Shown: positions 1 through 5,348 of the stretch, in pieces
Layout: every line of letters begins with the position of its first letter
Numbering within the stretch: the stretch's first letter is position 1
Made by a program: the position numbers and the translations under genes
DNA from: a bacterium
GTDB taxonomy: Bacteria; Patescibacteriota; Minisyncoccia; UBA6257; GWB1-50-10
NCBI GenBank assembly: GCA_021814835.1
Contig: JAKAHO010000033.1
Coordinates: 1-6,749, forward strand
Reading direction: 5' to 3'
DNA: 6,749 bases
The notes under the pieces: model-generated
Databases searched by the model: none
What the model was told of the DNA's origin: nothing
What the model saw: only the letters and a program-made list of their open reading frames with translations

Positions 1-162
1 GGCGATTATTCATTTTTCGGACACATTATCGGTTTCGGTTTCCGTTTTGTCCGTCTCATCGGCGCAACGGCGGTGTATGCGGTTGTGTTTGCGGCGGCTA
101 TCGCCGCGTATCTTGCGTGGCTCGCCATTCCTCCGCTCCTCGTGTATAAAATTTTCTTCTAA
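1..162 (+). CDS. C-terminal end of a membrane protein (5' end outside window)
   Basis: Frame 1 is open from the window edge to a TAA at 160-162 and gives 53 residues. The stretch is strongly hydrophobic: after a Gly/Phe-rich part with two arginines (FRFVR) comes a long Ala/Val/Leu/Ile segment, about residues 21-50, long enough for one or two membrane passes, ending in YKIFF. I do not recognise the family. The stop lies 5 nt before the ATG of the Clp-like ATPase, which itself has an N-terminal membrane anchor. The two genes are therefore probably co-transcribed and may act together at the cytoplasmic membrane; the partnership is inference from spacing only. The start and most of the protein are not visible. 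Confidence 0.7.
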   Translation, partial: GDYSFFGHIIGFGFRFVRLIGATAVYAVVFAAAIAAYLAWLAIPPLLVYKIFF

Positions 163-167
163 ATTGT

Positions 168-2663
168 ATGTTTATTTACCGCGAACCACGGCTTTTACTC
201 TCTTCATTCGGTGAATTTCTTACGCGTCTTGCGGGGTATTCTACCTACACGTTGCTTGTGGTCAGCGTCGCATTTCTTTCCGTATCGGATTCCCGCGCTT
301 TACATAGCGCGGCAATTCTCGTTGTGTTTTTTCTGCTTGACCGCGCCTCGCACAGGAAGGACGGCGAGCGTGCAATAGTAGAACTTAGGGGTTCTCAGAA
401 AAATATTGCGCTCGCGTGTACGCCGAATACATATCAGGTTATTAACTATTCGTACCGCAAAGCGCGGATGCTTAAGAAAAACTTCTATCTTATTCTTTTC
501 CAGGAGTTGTTGGAGCACGGCGAAATTAAAGAGGTGATGCGGCGCCTTTCGGTGGATATGCGCTCGCTTCATGAAAAAATCGACGGCGCGCTTAAGGAGT
601 CCTCGCGCGAGATGAAGAAAGAAGAGCTGTTAAATGCCATTGAGTCGCTTGCAATTATCGCGTATGAAAATGCGGTCACGACGGGCGAGAAGTTTGTACA
701 TTCCCGTAATTTCTTTGTGGCGCTCTCGCAAATCGGCGATACGCAGACCGCGAAGATTTTTGAACTTTTTGAATTATCGACCCCCGGCTTGCAGGAGGCG
801 GTTATTTTCGGGCGGTGGAAGCGCGCGCTTTTTGGTCTTAAGGGGTTGCCCCGCGCATTAGGAGGTTTCGTGTCGCGCCCCCGTATTGTAAGGAAACGCA
901 TTATGAACCGTGCGTGGACGGCGCGCCCCACGCCTACGCTGGATGCATTCAGTACCGACCTGACCGACCTTGCGCGTGCGGGCGAGGCGGGGTTTCTTAT
1001 CGGCCACGAGAAAGAATTTGATACGATGCTGCAGGTTATCTCGCGTCCCGGAAAACCGAATGCCCTGCTTGTGGGCGAGCCGGGCTCCGGAAAATATGCC
1101 ATTATTGAACACCTCGCATACCGAATGGTGAAGGACGACGTTCCTTCGGTGTTGTTCGATAAGCGTCTTGTGTCGCTTGATATCGGCAGTATTATTTCTG
1201 ATGTTGCCGCGGAAGCGCTTGCGGGAAGGTTGGAGCGCATTTCAAGCGAGATAGTACGCGCGGGAAATATCGTGCTCTATATTCCGAATATGCATAATCT
1301 TTTCCGGACGGGTTCAGCAAAGGCGATGAATGCGATTGATATTCTTTTCCCGCTCATTAAAGATAATGGTATTCCCGTTATTGCGGACACATATGCGCGC
1401 GAATTCAAGCAGTACATTGAACCGCGCACCGATTTCCTTGAGCAGTTCCAAGTGCTTAATATTGAAGAAATTTCCGAGGGTGATGCGTTGCGGTATCTCG
1501 TGTACTTATCGTTATTGCTTGAAAGGCAGTCCGGTGTCTTTATCACATTCCGTGCGCTTGAGAAGGCGGTCTACCTCGCGCACCGGTATTTCCACGACAC
1601 ATTGCTTCCCGGGAATGCTGAGGATTTGTTGAAGCGATCGCTCGTGAAAGCGAAAGACGATCGGAAGAAAACACTGCTTGCCGAGGATGTAGTCGTGGTC
1701 GCCGAGGAGCAGAGCAAGATTCCCATCGGGCAGGCGAGGGAGATTGAGGCGGAGAAATTATTGAATCTCGAAAGTATTATTCATGAGCGGCTTGTGAACC
1801 AGGAGGCGGCAGTGAAATCAGTCTCGCAGTCATTACGCGAATACAGGAGCGGATTGGCGCGCAAGGGCGGTCCTATTGCCGCCTTCCTTTTCGTGGGTCC
1901 GACGGGCGTCGGAAAGACGGAGCTCGCGAAAATTGTGGCGGATATTCAGTTCGGTTCGAAAGACTTTATGCTTCGCTTTGATATGTCCGAGTATCAGGAC
2001 AAGCAGAGCATCTTCCGCTTTATCGGCACGCCTGACGGGGAAAAGTCGGGAGCGCTCACCGATGCAGTGCTTAAAACTCCCTACAGCCTTGTACTGCTCG
2101 ATGAGTTCGAGAAGGCGCACCCGGATATCTTGAACCTTTTCCTGCAGGTATTTGATGATGGACGTCTTACTGACAGCCTTGGGCGGACAGTAGATTTCCA
2201 GAATACGATCATTATCGCAACTTCAAATGCGCATTCGGAGCTTATTAAATCAGAAATTGAGGCGGGGAAGCAGACAGTAGAGATTGCTGAGGAGCTCAAG
2301 AAAAAACTCGTTGATTACTTTAAGCCCGAACTCATCAATCGTTTTTCTGACATTATTGTGTTCCGTTCGTTGAACCTCGATGAGATTTATGTGGTGGCGA
2401 AATATCTTGTGAAAGAGGTAGTGGCGACGTTGCGCGAGGCGCAGGGGATTGACCTTACGATAGACGAGTCGGCACTCAAGAAGATTGCTGAGCTCGGTTT
2501 CAGCCCTGTATTCGGCGCGCGTCCATTGCGTCAGGTAGTATCCGAGAAGGTGAGGAGCGCATTGGCGGAAAAAATTTTGCGCCGCGAAATTTCAAGGGGT
2601 GACACACTCTCGGTCGCTTTCGTTAATAATGACTTTTTGTGGACGGTTTCGCATAAACAATAA
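168..2663 (+). CDS. Membrane-anchored ClpC/ClpB-like AAA+ ATPase with degenerate first ATPase module
   Basis: This is an 831-aa Hsp100/Clp-family ATPase. Residues about 24-58 form two hydrophobic segments separated by a short SDSRAL turn, a likely membrane hairpin leaving both ends in the cytoplasm. Residues about 88-215 resemble the two-repeat Clp N-domain. D1 (about 278-490) keeps a Walker A-like GEPGSGKY (303-310), but the usual Walker B acidic pair is replaced in LYIPNMH (370-376). The usual Arg-Arg finger region reads LEQFQ (424-428) and the KYRG pore loop is not seen. D2 (about 540-815) is complete in the ATPase sense: Walker A GPTGVGKT (577-584), Walker B LVLLDE (641-646), sensor 1 ATSN (684-687), arginine finger in ELINRF (721-726) and sensor 2 GARPLR (783-788). 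The D2 GYVG pore loop is missing (GTPDGEKSG, 620-628). No middle domain and no LGF/IGF ClpP-docking loop are visible. No Shine-Dalgarno sequence precedes the ATG. It is likely an unfoldase or remodelling ATPase that works without ClpP; the substrate is unknown. Confidence 0.93.
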   Translation: MFIYREPRLLLSSFGEFLTRLAGYSTYTLLVVSVAFLSVSDSRALHSAAILVVFFLLDRASHRKDGERAIVELRGSQKNIALACTPNTYQVINYSYRKARMLKKNFYLILFQELLEHGEIKEVMRRLSVDMRSLHEKIDGALKESSREMKKEELLNAIESLAIIAYENAVTTGEKFVHSRNFFVALSQIGDTQTAKIFELFELSTPGLQEAVIFGRWKRALFGLKGLPRALGGFVSRPRIVRKRIMNRAWTARPTPTLDAFSTDLTDLARAGEAGFLIGHEKEFDTMLQVISRPGKPNALLVGEPGSGKYAIIEHLAYRMVKDDVPSVLFDKRLVSLDIGSIISDVAAEALAGRLERISSEIVRAGNIVLYIPNMHNLFRTGSAKAMNAIDILFPLIKDNGIPVIADTYAREFKQYIEPRTDFLEQFQVLNIEEISEGDALRYLVYLSLLLERQSGVFITFRALEKAVYLAHRYFHDTLLPGNAEDLLKRSLVKAKDDRKKTLLAEDVVVVAEEQSKIPIGQAREIEAEKLLNLESIIHERLVNQEAAVKSVSQSLREYRSGLARKGGPIAAFLFVGPTGVGKTELAKIVADIQFGSKDFMLRFDMSEYQDKQSIFRFIGTPDGEKSGALTDAVLKTPYSLVLLDEFEKAHPDILNLFLQVFDDGRLTDSLGRTVDFQNTIIIATSNAHSELIKSEIEAGKQTVEIAEELKKKLVDYFKPELINRFSDIIVFRSLNLDEIYVVAKYLVKEVVATLREAQGIDLTIDESALKKIAELGFSPVFGARPLRQVVSEKVRSALAEKILRREISRGDTLSVAFVNNDFLWTVSHKQ

Positions 2664-2690
2664 ATAGCGTACAATTCTGGAAAGCCCGAT

Positions 2691-3197
2691 ATGAGACAAG
2701 AATTTTCAGCCGGCATCATCATTTTCAGAAGGACTAAAGAGGGTCCTAAGTTTATGTTGCTCTACCACGGCGGTCCATACTGGAATTTCCCGAAGGGCAA
2801 GCTTGAGGGGGAGACGAACTTTAAGGCGGCGCTCCGTGAGGTGAACGAGGAGACGGGATTGAAGCAGGAGGAGCTTCACTTCAAGAGCTGGTTCAAGGTG
2901 GAGGACCAGTTTACCTATACGCGCGATAAGGAGAAGATTTTTAAGGTAGTCACGTATTACCTTGCAGAAACAAAGCAGAAGGAGATAAAGATAAAAATTG
3001 TTCCCGATAATCACCAAGGGGAACAGCATGAGGGATACGGTTGGTTCTTGTACCGCGATGCGCACCGCATGCTCATTTCGCCGACATTAAAGCTCAATCT
3101 TCGGAAGGCATATAACGCGATTACGAAAAAGAAAGGAGGTCCCGCGCCCCGTCAGCATCCTCCGAAGCAGGCAGCCGCGACCAGTACTCAACAGTAA
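2691..3197 (+). CDS. Nudix hydrolase (diadenosine-polyphosphate/MutT-like)
   Basis: This 168-aa protein belongs to the Nudix superfamily, whose members hydrolyse nucleoside diphosphates linked to another group. The FPKGKLEGE stretch followed by REVNEETGL (residues 33-57) is the Nudix box. R49, E50, E53, E54 and G56, which bind the metal and shape the helix, are all present. The box is one residue short between its first glycine (G36) and first glutamate (E41): four intervening residues instead of the usual five. The WNFPKGK context resembles Ap4A hydrolases, but substrate cannot be assigned from sequence. A Gly/Pro/Gln/Ala-rich tail (about 147-168) follows the fold and is probably disordered. 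It starts 27 nt after the Clp-like ATPase, so co-transcription is likely. A weak GGAAAG at 2679-2684 may help initiation. The gene ends just before a strong hairpin terminator. Confidence 0.92.
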   Translation: MRQEFSAGIIIFRRTKEGPKFMLLYHGGPYWNFPKGKLEGETNFKAALREVNEETGLKQEELHFKSWFKVEDQFTYTRDKEKIFKVVTYYLAETKQKEIKIKIVPDNHQGEQHEGYGWFLYRDAHRMLISPTLKLNLRKAYNAITKKKGGPAPRQHPPKQAAATSTQQ

Positions 3198-3203
3198 GCA
3201 ACA

Positions 3204-3229
3204 AAAAATCCCTCTTTCGAGGGATTTTT
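3204..3229. terminator. Bidirectional intrinsic terminator between Nudix gene and rplT
   Basis: A perfect 11-bp inverted repeat (AAAAATCCCTC, 3204-3214, with its complement at 3219-3229) flanks a TTTC loop. The GC-rich part is ATCCCTC/GAGGGAT and each arm ends in a run of A or T. RNA from either strand therefore forms a hairpin followed by U residues. It sits 6 nt after the Nudix stop and 3 nt from the rplT stop, which suits the convergent arrangement. Confidence 0.93.
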
Positions 3230-3232
3230 CTT

Positions 3233-3580
3233 TTACTTCTTTGCGAGTGTTACTATCGCGGAGAATACTTTCGGTTCGGTGCGTGCAATTTCCGAGAGTA
3301 CCTTGCGATCGAGCTTCACGTTCTTCTTCTTTAAGGCTCCCATAAAAGTGCTGTAGTTCATACCCTGCGCCTTGACTGCTGCGCCGATCTGGACCTGCCA
3401 GAGCGCACGGAAGTCGCGCTTCTTTTCTTTGCGGCCCTTAAACATACGGGCCTGACCGTGGAGGAGCGCTTCTTTCGCTGCCCGTTCCGTGGTCTTCCTG
3501 CGCCACATGAAACCCTTCGTAAGCTTTAAAAGCTTTTCACGTTTCTTGTGGGCGATTGTTCCTCTTTTTACGCGTGTCAT
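3233..3580 (-). CDS. rplT: 50S ribosomal protein L20
   Basis: The 115-aa product is the 23S rRNA-binding protein L20, needed early in 50S assembly. Recognisable parts are the basic N-terminus (TRVKRGTIAHKKREK), the RKEKKRDFRALW block (residues about 50-61, matching the family's RKrRKRdFRxLW), the NYSTFMGALKK segment (74-84) and the LDRKVLSEIA helix (91-100). Length is close to the usual 117 or so. It is the last gene of infC-rpmI-rplT, 15 nt after the rpmI stop. No Shine-Dalgarno sequence is seen before the ATG. In other bacteria L20 represses this operon; I see no clear regulatory RNA fold here, so regulation is not claimed. Confidence 0.97.
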   Translation of the reverse strand: MTRVKRGTIAHKKREKLLKLTKGFMWRRKTTERAAKEALLHGQARMFKGRKEKKRDFRALWQVQIGAAVKAQGMNYSTFMGALKKKNVKLDRKVLSEIARTEPKVFSAIVTLAKK

Positions 3581-3595
3581 GGTGTGTGATTGATA

Positions 3596-3754
3596 TTAGA
3601 AGGGGGATACCGCCAACGTTCTGTTGAGCTTCTTCCTTCCCATCTGTGTGCTCGACTTATTGCTTCTTGAGTGTCCGAGTCCCATCGGGCGGCGGATGAC
3701 TTTGCCTGTTTTGGTGACACGGATTCTCTTTGATACGCTCTTTGATTTTTTCAT
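3596..3754 (-). CDS. rpmI: 50S ribosomal protein L35
   Basis: A 52-aa, very basic protein beginning MKKSKSVSKRIRVTKTGKV and ending RTLAVSPF. The SKRIRVTKTGKVIRR stretch matches the AKKRFKVTGTGKxKR signature of bacterial L35, and the SNKSS...GRKKL region matches its second basic segment. It is about 10 residues shorter than the common 60-65 aa form. It lies 4 nt downstream of the infC stop and 15 nt upstream of rplT, the conserved order for this operon, which supports the assignment despite the small size. No ribosome-binding site is apparent, so translation may be coupled to infC. Confidence 0.92.
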   Translation of the reverse strand: MKKSKSVSKRIRVTKTGKVIRRPMGLGHSRSNKSSTQMGRKKLNRTLAVSPF

Positions 3755-3758
3755 ATGA

Positions 3759-4268
3759 TTATTTTTTCGTAATCTGCGCGATGAACCCTCTTCCTCCCTG
3801 TTTCGGCGGGAGCGTTACTTGGTGGGGAGTGGTTATCATTTTCATGAACTCTTTGAGTTTCATAAGGCCCCAATCCTTGTTTCCTTTCTCGCGTCCCCTG
3901 AGGAACAACCCTATCTCAACTTTATGGCCTTCGGCAAGGAATTCTTCGATTCTCTTCACCTTTACCATTAGGTCATTTTCTGCCGCGCGCGGGGTGATGC
4001 GTACCTGCTTTAGCTCTTTTGCTTTCTGCACGTGACGCTTCTTTTTCTCTTCCTTCACCTGCTGATAGCGGAACTTATCGAATCCGATGATCTTTGCGAC
4101 CGGGGGATTCGCTGTCGGGGCTATTTCGATGAGGTCGAGACCGCGTTCTCGAGCTGCCGTGAGGGCTGCCGAGAGCGACATAACGCCCAGATTTTCTCCT
4201 GCGTCGCTAACGACGCGAAGTTCCGGCGCTTTTATTTGGTTGTTTACTCTGTACTCGATAGGGGGAAT
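3759..4268 (-). CDS. infC: Translation initiation factor IF-3, non-AUG start
   Basis: IF-3 binds the 30S subunit, blocks premature 50S joining and checks the start codon. The frame contains the N-domain (RVNNQIKAPELRVV...; DLIEIAPTANPPVAKI, then the FDKFRYQQ helix), a Lys-rich linker (KEEKKKRHVQKAKELK) and the C-domain (RITPRAAENDL..., LRGREKG..., PKQGGRGFIAQITKK). The first ATG in frame (4179-4181) would delete the conserved YRVNNQIKAPELRVV start of the N-domain. Between it and the upstream in-frame TAG (4329-4331) there is no ATG, GTG or TTG. I therefore place the start at ATT 4266-4268 (169 aa); ATC at 4257-4259 (166 aa, giving M-EYRVNNQ) is an equal alternative. Rare AUU-type starts are known for infC and are linked to its self-regulation in E. 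coli. It is first in the infC-rpmI-rplT operon. Confidence 0.93.
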   Translation of the reverse strand: MPPIEYRVNNQIKAPELRVVSDAGENLGVMSLSAALTAARERGLDLIEIAPTANPPVAKIIGFDKFRYQQVKEEKKKRHVQKAKELKQVRITPRAAENDLMVKVKRIEEFLAEGHKVEIGLFLRGREKGNKDWGLMKLKEFMKMITTPHQVTLPPKQGGRGFIAQITKK

Positions 4269-4294
4269 GATACCACAAACTTTGCAATTGTAAA
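4267..4294 (-). promoter_or_regulatory. Candidate sigma-70-type promoter for infC-rpmI-rplT
   Basis: Read on the minus strand, TTTACA (4294-4289) is a -35-like hexamer, followed after 16 nt by TATCAT (4272-4267), which has an extended -10 TG one base before it (TGGTATCAT). Transcription would begin near 4259-4261. That is at or inside the infC start region, which would give an almost leaderless mRNA and favour the ATC start at 4257-4259 over ATT at 4266-4268. The overlap with possible coding sequence makes this moderate evidence only. Confidence 0.45.
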
Positions 4295-4352
4295 CTCCTG
4301 CAATGAAATACCGCTTTTGCGACTGGGACTACGGGAAATGTCTTTGTTGCTG

Positions 4353-4574
4353 CTACGACGGGTCGGCCGGGACGTTCTCGAACCCCCTTTTTGTGCGCTC
4401 CGAGGACATCAACGAGGGGGGGTGTGCCGTAATGTGCGCATCGCCCATGGGTTGGCCAGGCCGCTTCGAGTTGCGCCGTGCGGTTGCTGCCGGATCCTTG
4501 AGAAAATACCCAACGAACCATTCATTCGGCTTTTTTGGGGGAGCGGTCGAGTAAGCGGGGTCCGCGTTCCACAT
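4353..4574 (-). CDS. Small protein of unknown family, paralog A (most diverged copy)
   Basis: A 73-aa protein starting MWNADPAYSTAPPKKP. I do not recognise the family. It is related to the next two genes: residues 10-45 align without gaps to the core of copy B (about 16 of 36 identical by eye), including P-N-E-W-F-V-G-Y-F and SKRPGQP where the others have SKRLGEP. A second shared motif, PSLMSSE, corresponds to PLFISEE and PVFISLE. No signal peptide or membrane segment is seen. The start is chosen at the ATG preceded by AGGAG with 5 nt spacing; an in-frame ATG 30 nt upstream lacks a ribosome-binding site. Downstream is infC, about 85 nt away, with no clear terminator between. The C-terminal part has lost the acidic EEAR helix, so this copy may be drifting. 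Confidence 0.68.
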   Translation of the reverse strand: MWNADPAYSTAPPKKPNEWFVGYFLKDPAATARRNSKRPGQPMGDAHITAHPPSLMSSERTKRGFENVPADPS

Positions 4575-4579
4575 GTATG

Positions 4580-4584
4580 CTCCT
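4580..4584 (-). promoter_or_regulatory. Ribosome-binding site of paralog A
   Basis: AGGAG on the minus strand, within AGAAAGGAGC, lies 5 nt before the ATG at 4572-4574 and decides the start of copy A over the upstream in-frame ATG at 4602-4604. Confidence 0.75.
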
Positions 4585-4602
4585 TTCTGGTAGGGATGAT
4601 CC

Positions 4603-4615
4603 ACGCATCATGCGT
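4603..4615. repeat. 13-nt perfect palindrome in the leader of paralog A
   Basis: ACGCAT-C-ATGCGT is a perfect inverted repeat with 6-nt arms and a 1-nt centre. It lies 28 nt upstream of the paralog A start and downstream of the paralog B terminator. The odd centre and short loop suit a dimeric protein-binding site better than an RNA hairpin. It overlaps a weak -10-like CATGAT on the minus strand, so an operator is possible; this is speculation. Confidence 0.35.
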
Positions 4616-4646
4616 TGCGGCTCCGTACGAAGTAAACGTTGGTCAG

Positions 4647-4684
4647 AAAAAGTAAAACCCCCGCGTCTTTAGTGGGCGCGGGGG
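4647..4684 (-). terminator. Intrinsic terminator of paralog B
   Basis: An 8-bp all-GC stem (4658-4665 pairing with 4677-4684, CCCCCGCG/CGCGGGGG) with an 11-nt loop begins 8 nt after the paralog B stop. Reading the minus strand, it is followed by TTTTACTTTTT. This is a textbook rho-independent terminator and implies that copy A needs its own promoter or relies on read-through. Confidence 0.9.
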
Positions 4685-4692
4685 CGGGCTGT

Positions 4693-4941
4693 CTATCGGT
4701 CGGACTTGATGGCGGGGATGATGCCCGCCTCGCGTGCCTCCTCCTCGGAGATGAAGAGTGGGAATACAACGTCATCTCCTACGGGGCGTCCGTGGGCGTC
4801 TTTGTCGCCGAGTCCGTCGTCGACGGGCTCGCCGAGCCGCTTCGAACGGTAGCCCGCGATGCTCGCGGCCTGCTTCACGAAGTATGCGACGAATACTTCG
4901 CCCGGCCGCCGTTCGGGGTGATTAAACTGACCGAACCTCAT
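4693..4941 (-). CDS. Small protein of unknown family, paralog B
   Basis: An 82-aa protein starting MRFGQFNHPERRPGE. I do not recognise the family. Visible parts: an N-terminal NHPE motif, a predicted strand EVFVAYF (residues 15-21), SKRLGEP (33-39), a variable Gly/Asp-rich spacer longer than in the sister copies, then PLFISEEEAREAG (about 61-73), probably strand plus helix. It has no cysteines, no signal peptide and no membrane segment, so it is likely a small soluble cytoplasmic protein. The start is fixed by a perfect AGGAGG 7 nt upstream; the ATG 57 nt further up has no such site and lies upstream of the expected transcript start. It has a near-consensus promoter, an approximately 40-nt leader and a strong terminator, so it forms a complete single-gene transcription unit. 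Synonymous differences from copy C around SKRLGEP support that it is coding. Confidence 0.8.
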   Translation of the reverse strand: MRFGQFNHPERRPGEVFVAYFVKQAASIAGYRSKRLGEPVDDGLGDKDAHGRPVGDDVVFPLFISEEEAREAGIIPAIKSDR

Positions 4942-4948
4942 TGTATAT

Positions 4949-4954
4949 CCTCCT
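4949..4954 (-). promoter_or_regulatory. Strong ribosome-binding site of paralog B
   Basis: AGGAGG on the minus strand with 7 nt spacing to ATG 4939-4941 is a perfect anti-SD complement. It contrasts with infC, rpmI, rplT and the Clp-like gene, which show none, and suggests copy B is translated efficiently. Confidence 0.85.
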
Positions 4955-4986
4955 AGGGAGAGCTGGAAAGCTTTGGAACTGCAATT

Positions 4987-5014
4987 AGTATAAACCAATT
5001 TATGGAAATGTCAA
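4987..5014 (-). promoter_or_regulatory. Near-consensus sigma-70 promoter of paralog B
   Basis: On the minus strand TTGACA (5014-5009, perfect -35) is separated by 16 nt from TATACT (4992-4987, 5 of 6 to TATAAT). Transcription should start near 4980, leaving a leader of about 40 nt. The -35 begins directly after the T-run of the paralog C terminator, so C and B are separate transcription units. This is the best promoter in the window. Confidence 0.85.
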
Positions 5015-5016
5015 GT

Positions 5017-5041
5017 AATAAAAAGCCCCTACATGGTAGGG
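5017..5041 (-). terminator. Intrinsic terminator of paralog C, overlapping its stop codon
   Basis: CCCTAC (5027-5032) pairs with GTAGGG (5036-5041) around a 3-nt loop. On the minus strand the hairpin is followed by GC and then TTTTTATTA. The TAG stop of paralog C (5029-5031) lies inside the hairpin, so translating ribosomes would reach the stem before release. Confidence 0.75.
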
Positions 5042-5304
5042 AGAGGAAGCGAGGCGATAATGAGTTTATACTCGCGCGCCTCTTCAAGCGAAATAAAGAC
5101 TGGATAGAGCGCTCCTTCCGGTGTTTGTCCCGCACGCGCGTTCATGGGTTCGCCGAGCCGCTTCGACTGCCGTTGCATTATGTTGAATTTATTGCGCGCG
5201 GCGAGCGTAAAATATATTTCGTGGTGTTTTTGTTCTGGATGGTTGAAAGCGTTCAGTGCCGCGGGCCATAGGATCTCCTCCCGTGTCAACGTGCTGACGT
5301 GCAT
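5029..5304 (-). CDS. Small protein of unknown family, paralog C (start region possibly frameshifted)
   Basis: The frame is open for 91 codons from ATG 5302-5304. It carries the family core AFNHPEQKHHEIYF, then QSKRLGEP, then YPVFISLEEAREYKL, aligned without gaps to copy B across 36 residues (13 identical by eye). The family is unknown to me. The start is uncertain. The only ATG with a good ribosome-binding site (GGAGGAG, 5 nt spacing, ATG 5267-5269) is in another frame and would give a 26-aa peptide. Removing one C from the CCC run at 5263-5265 would join that ATG to the family frame as MAAALNAFNHPE, matching the length of the sister copies. The alternatives are that ATG 5302-5304 is used without a ribosome-binding site, that the gene is frameshifted, or that the sequence has an error. 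C is the first of the three in transcription order, 44 nt after the DUF5667 gene. Confidence 0.68.
   Translation of the reverse strand: MHVSTLTREEILWPAALNAFNHPEQKHHEIYFTLAARNKFNIMQRQSKRLGEPMNARAGQTPEGALYPVFISLEEAREYKLIIASLPLPTM
5275..5281 (-). promoter_or_regulatory. Strong ribosome-binding site in paralog C, serving an out-of-frame ATG
   Basis: GGAGGAG on the minus strand, 5 nt before ATG 5267-5269. The placement equals that of the sister genes, but the ATG is offset by one nucleotide from the conserved reading frame. It is the main evidence for a frameshift near the start of copy C. Confidence 0.7.
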
Positions 5305-5309
5305 ATAGG

Positions 5310-5338
5310 AAGATATATAATAATGGGCAAAATGCCAA
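5310..5338 (-). promoter_or_regulatory. Weak candidate promoter of paralog C
   Basis: On the minus strand TTGGCA (5338-5333) could act as -35, with TATCTT (5315-5310, 17-nt spacing) or TATATC (5317-5312, 15-nt spacing) as -10, inside an AT-rich stretch. It would give a leader carrying the GGAGGAG site. Both -10 choices are imperfect, and read-through from the DUF5667 gene is equally possible because no good terminator separates them. Confidence 0.4.
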
Positions 5339-5348
5339 CTGCGCCGAT

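Noticed and set aside
569..1240. 223-codon minus-strand open frame
   Set aside because: It is fully antisense to the Clp-like gene, whose plus-strand translation has clear domain motifs. Its composition is that of a mirror frame.
2670..2675. TACAAT as a -10 of a separate Nudix promoter
   Set aside because: No acceptable -35 is found 15-19 nt upstream, and the short 27-nt gap fits co-transcription with the ATPase gene.
4303..4554. Plus-strand open frame with a Cys-rich start (CLCCCYDG)
   Set aside because: It lies antisense to paralog A and ahead of infC. The paralogy of copy A with B and C is on the minus strand, and this frame shows no resemblance to anything in the sister copies.
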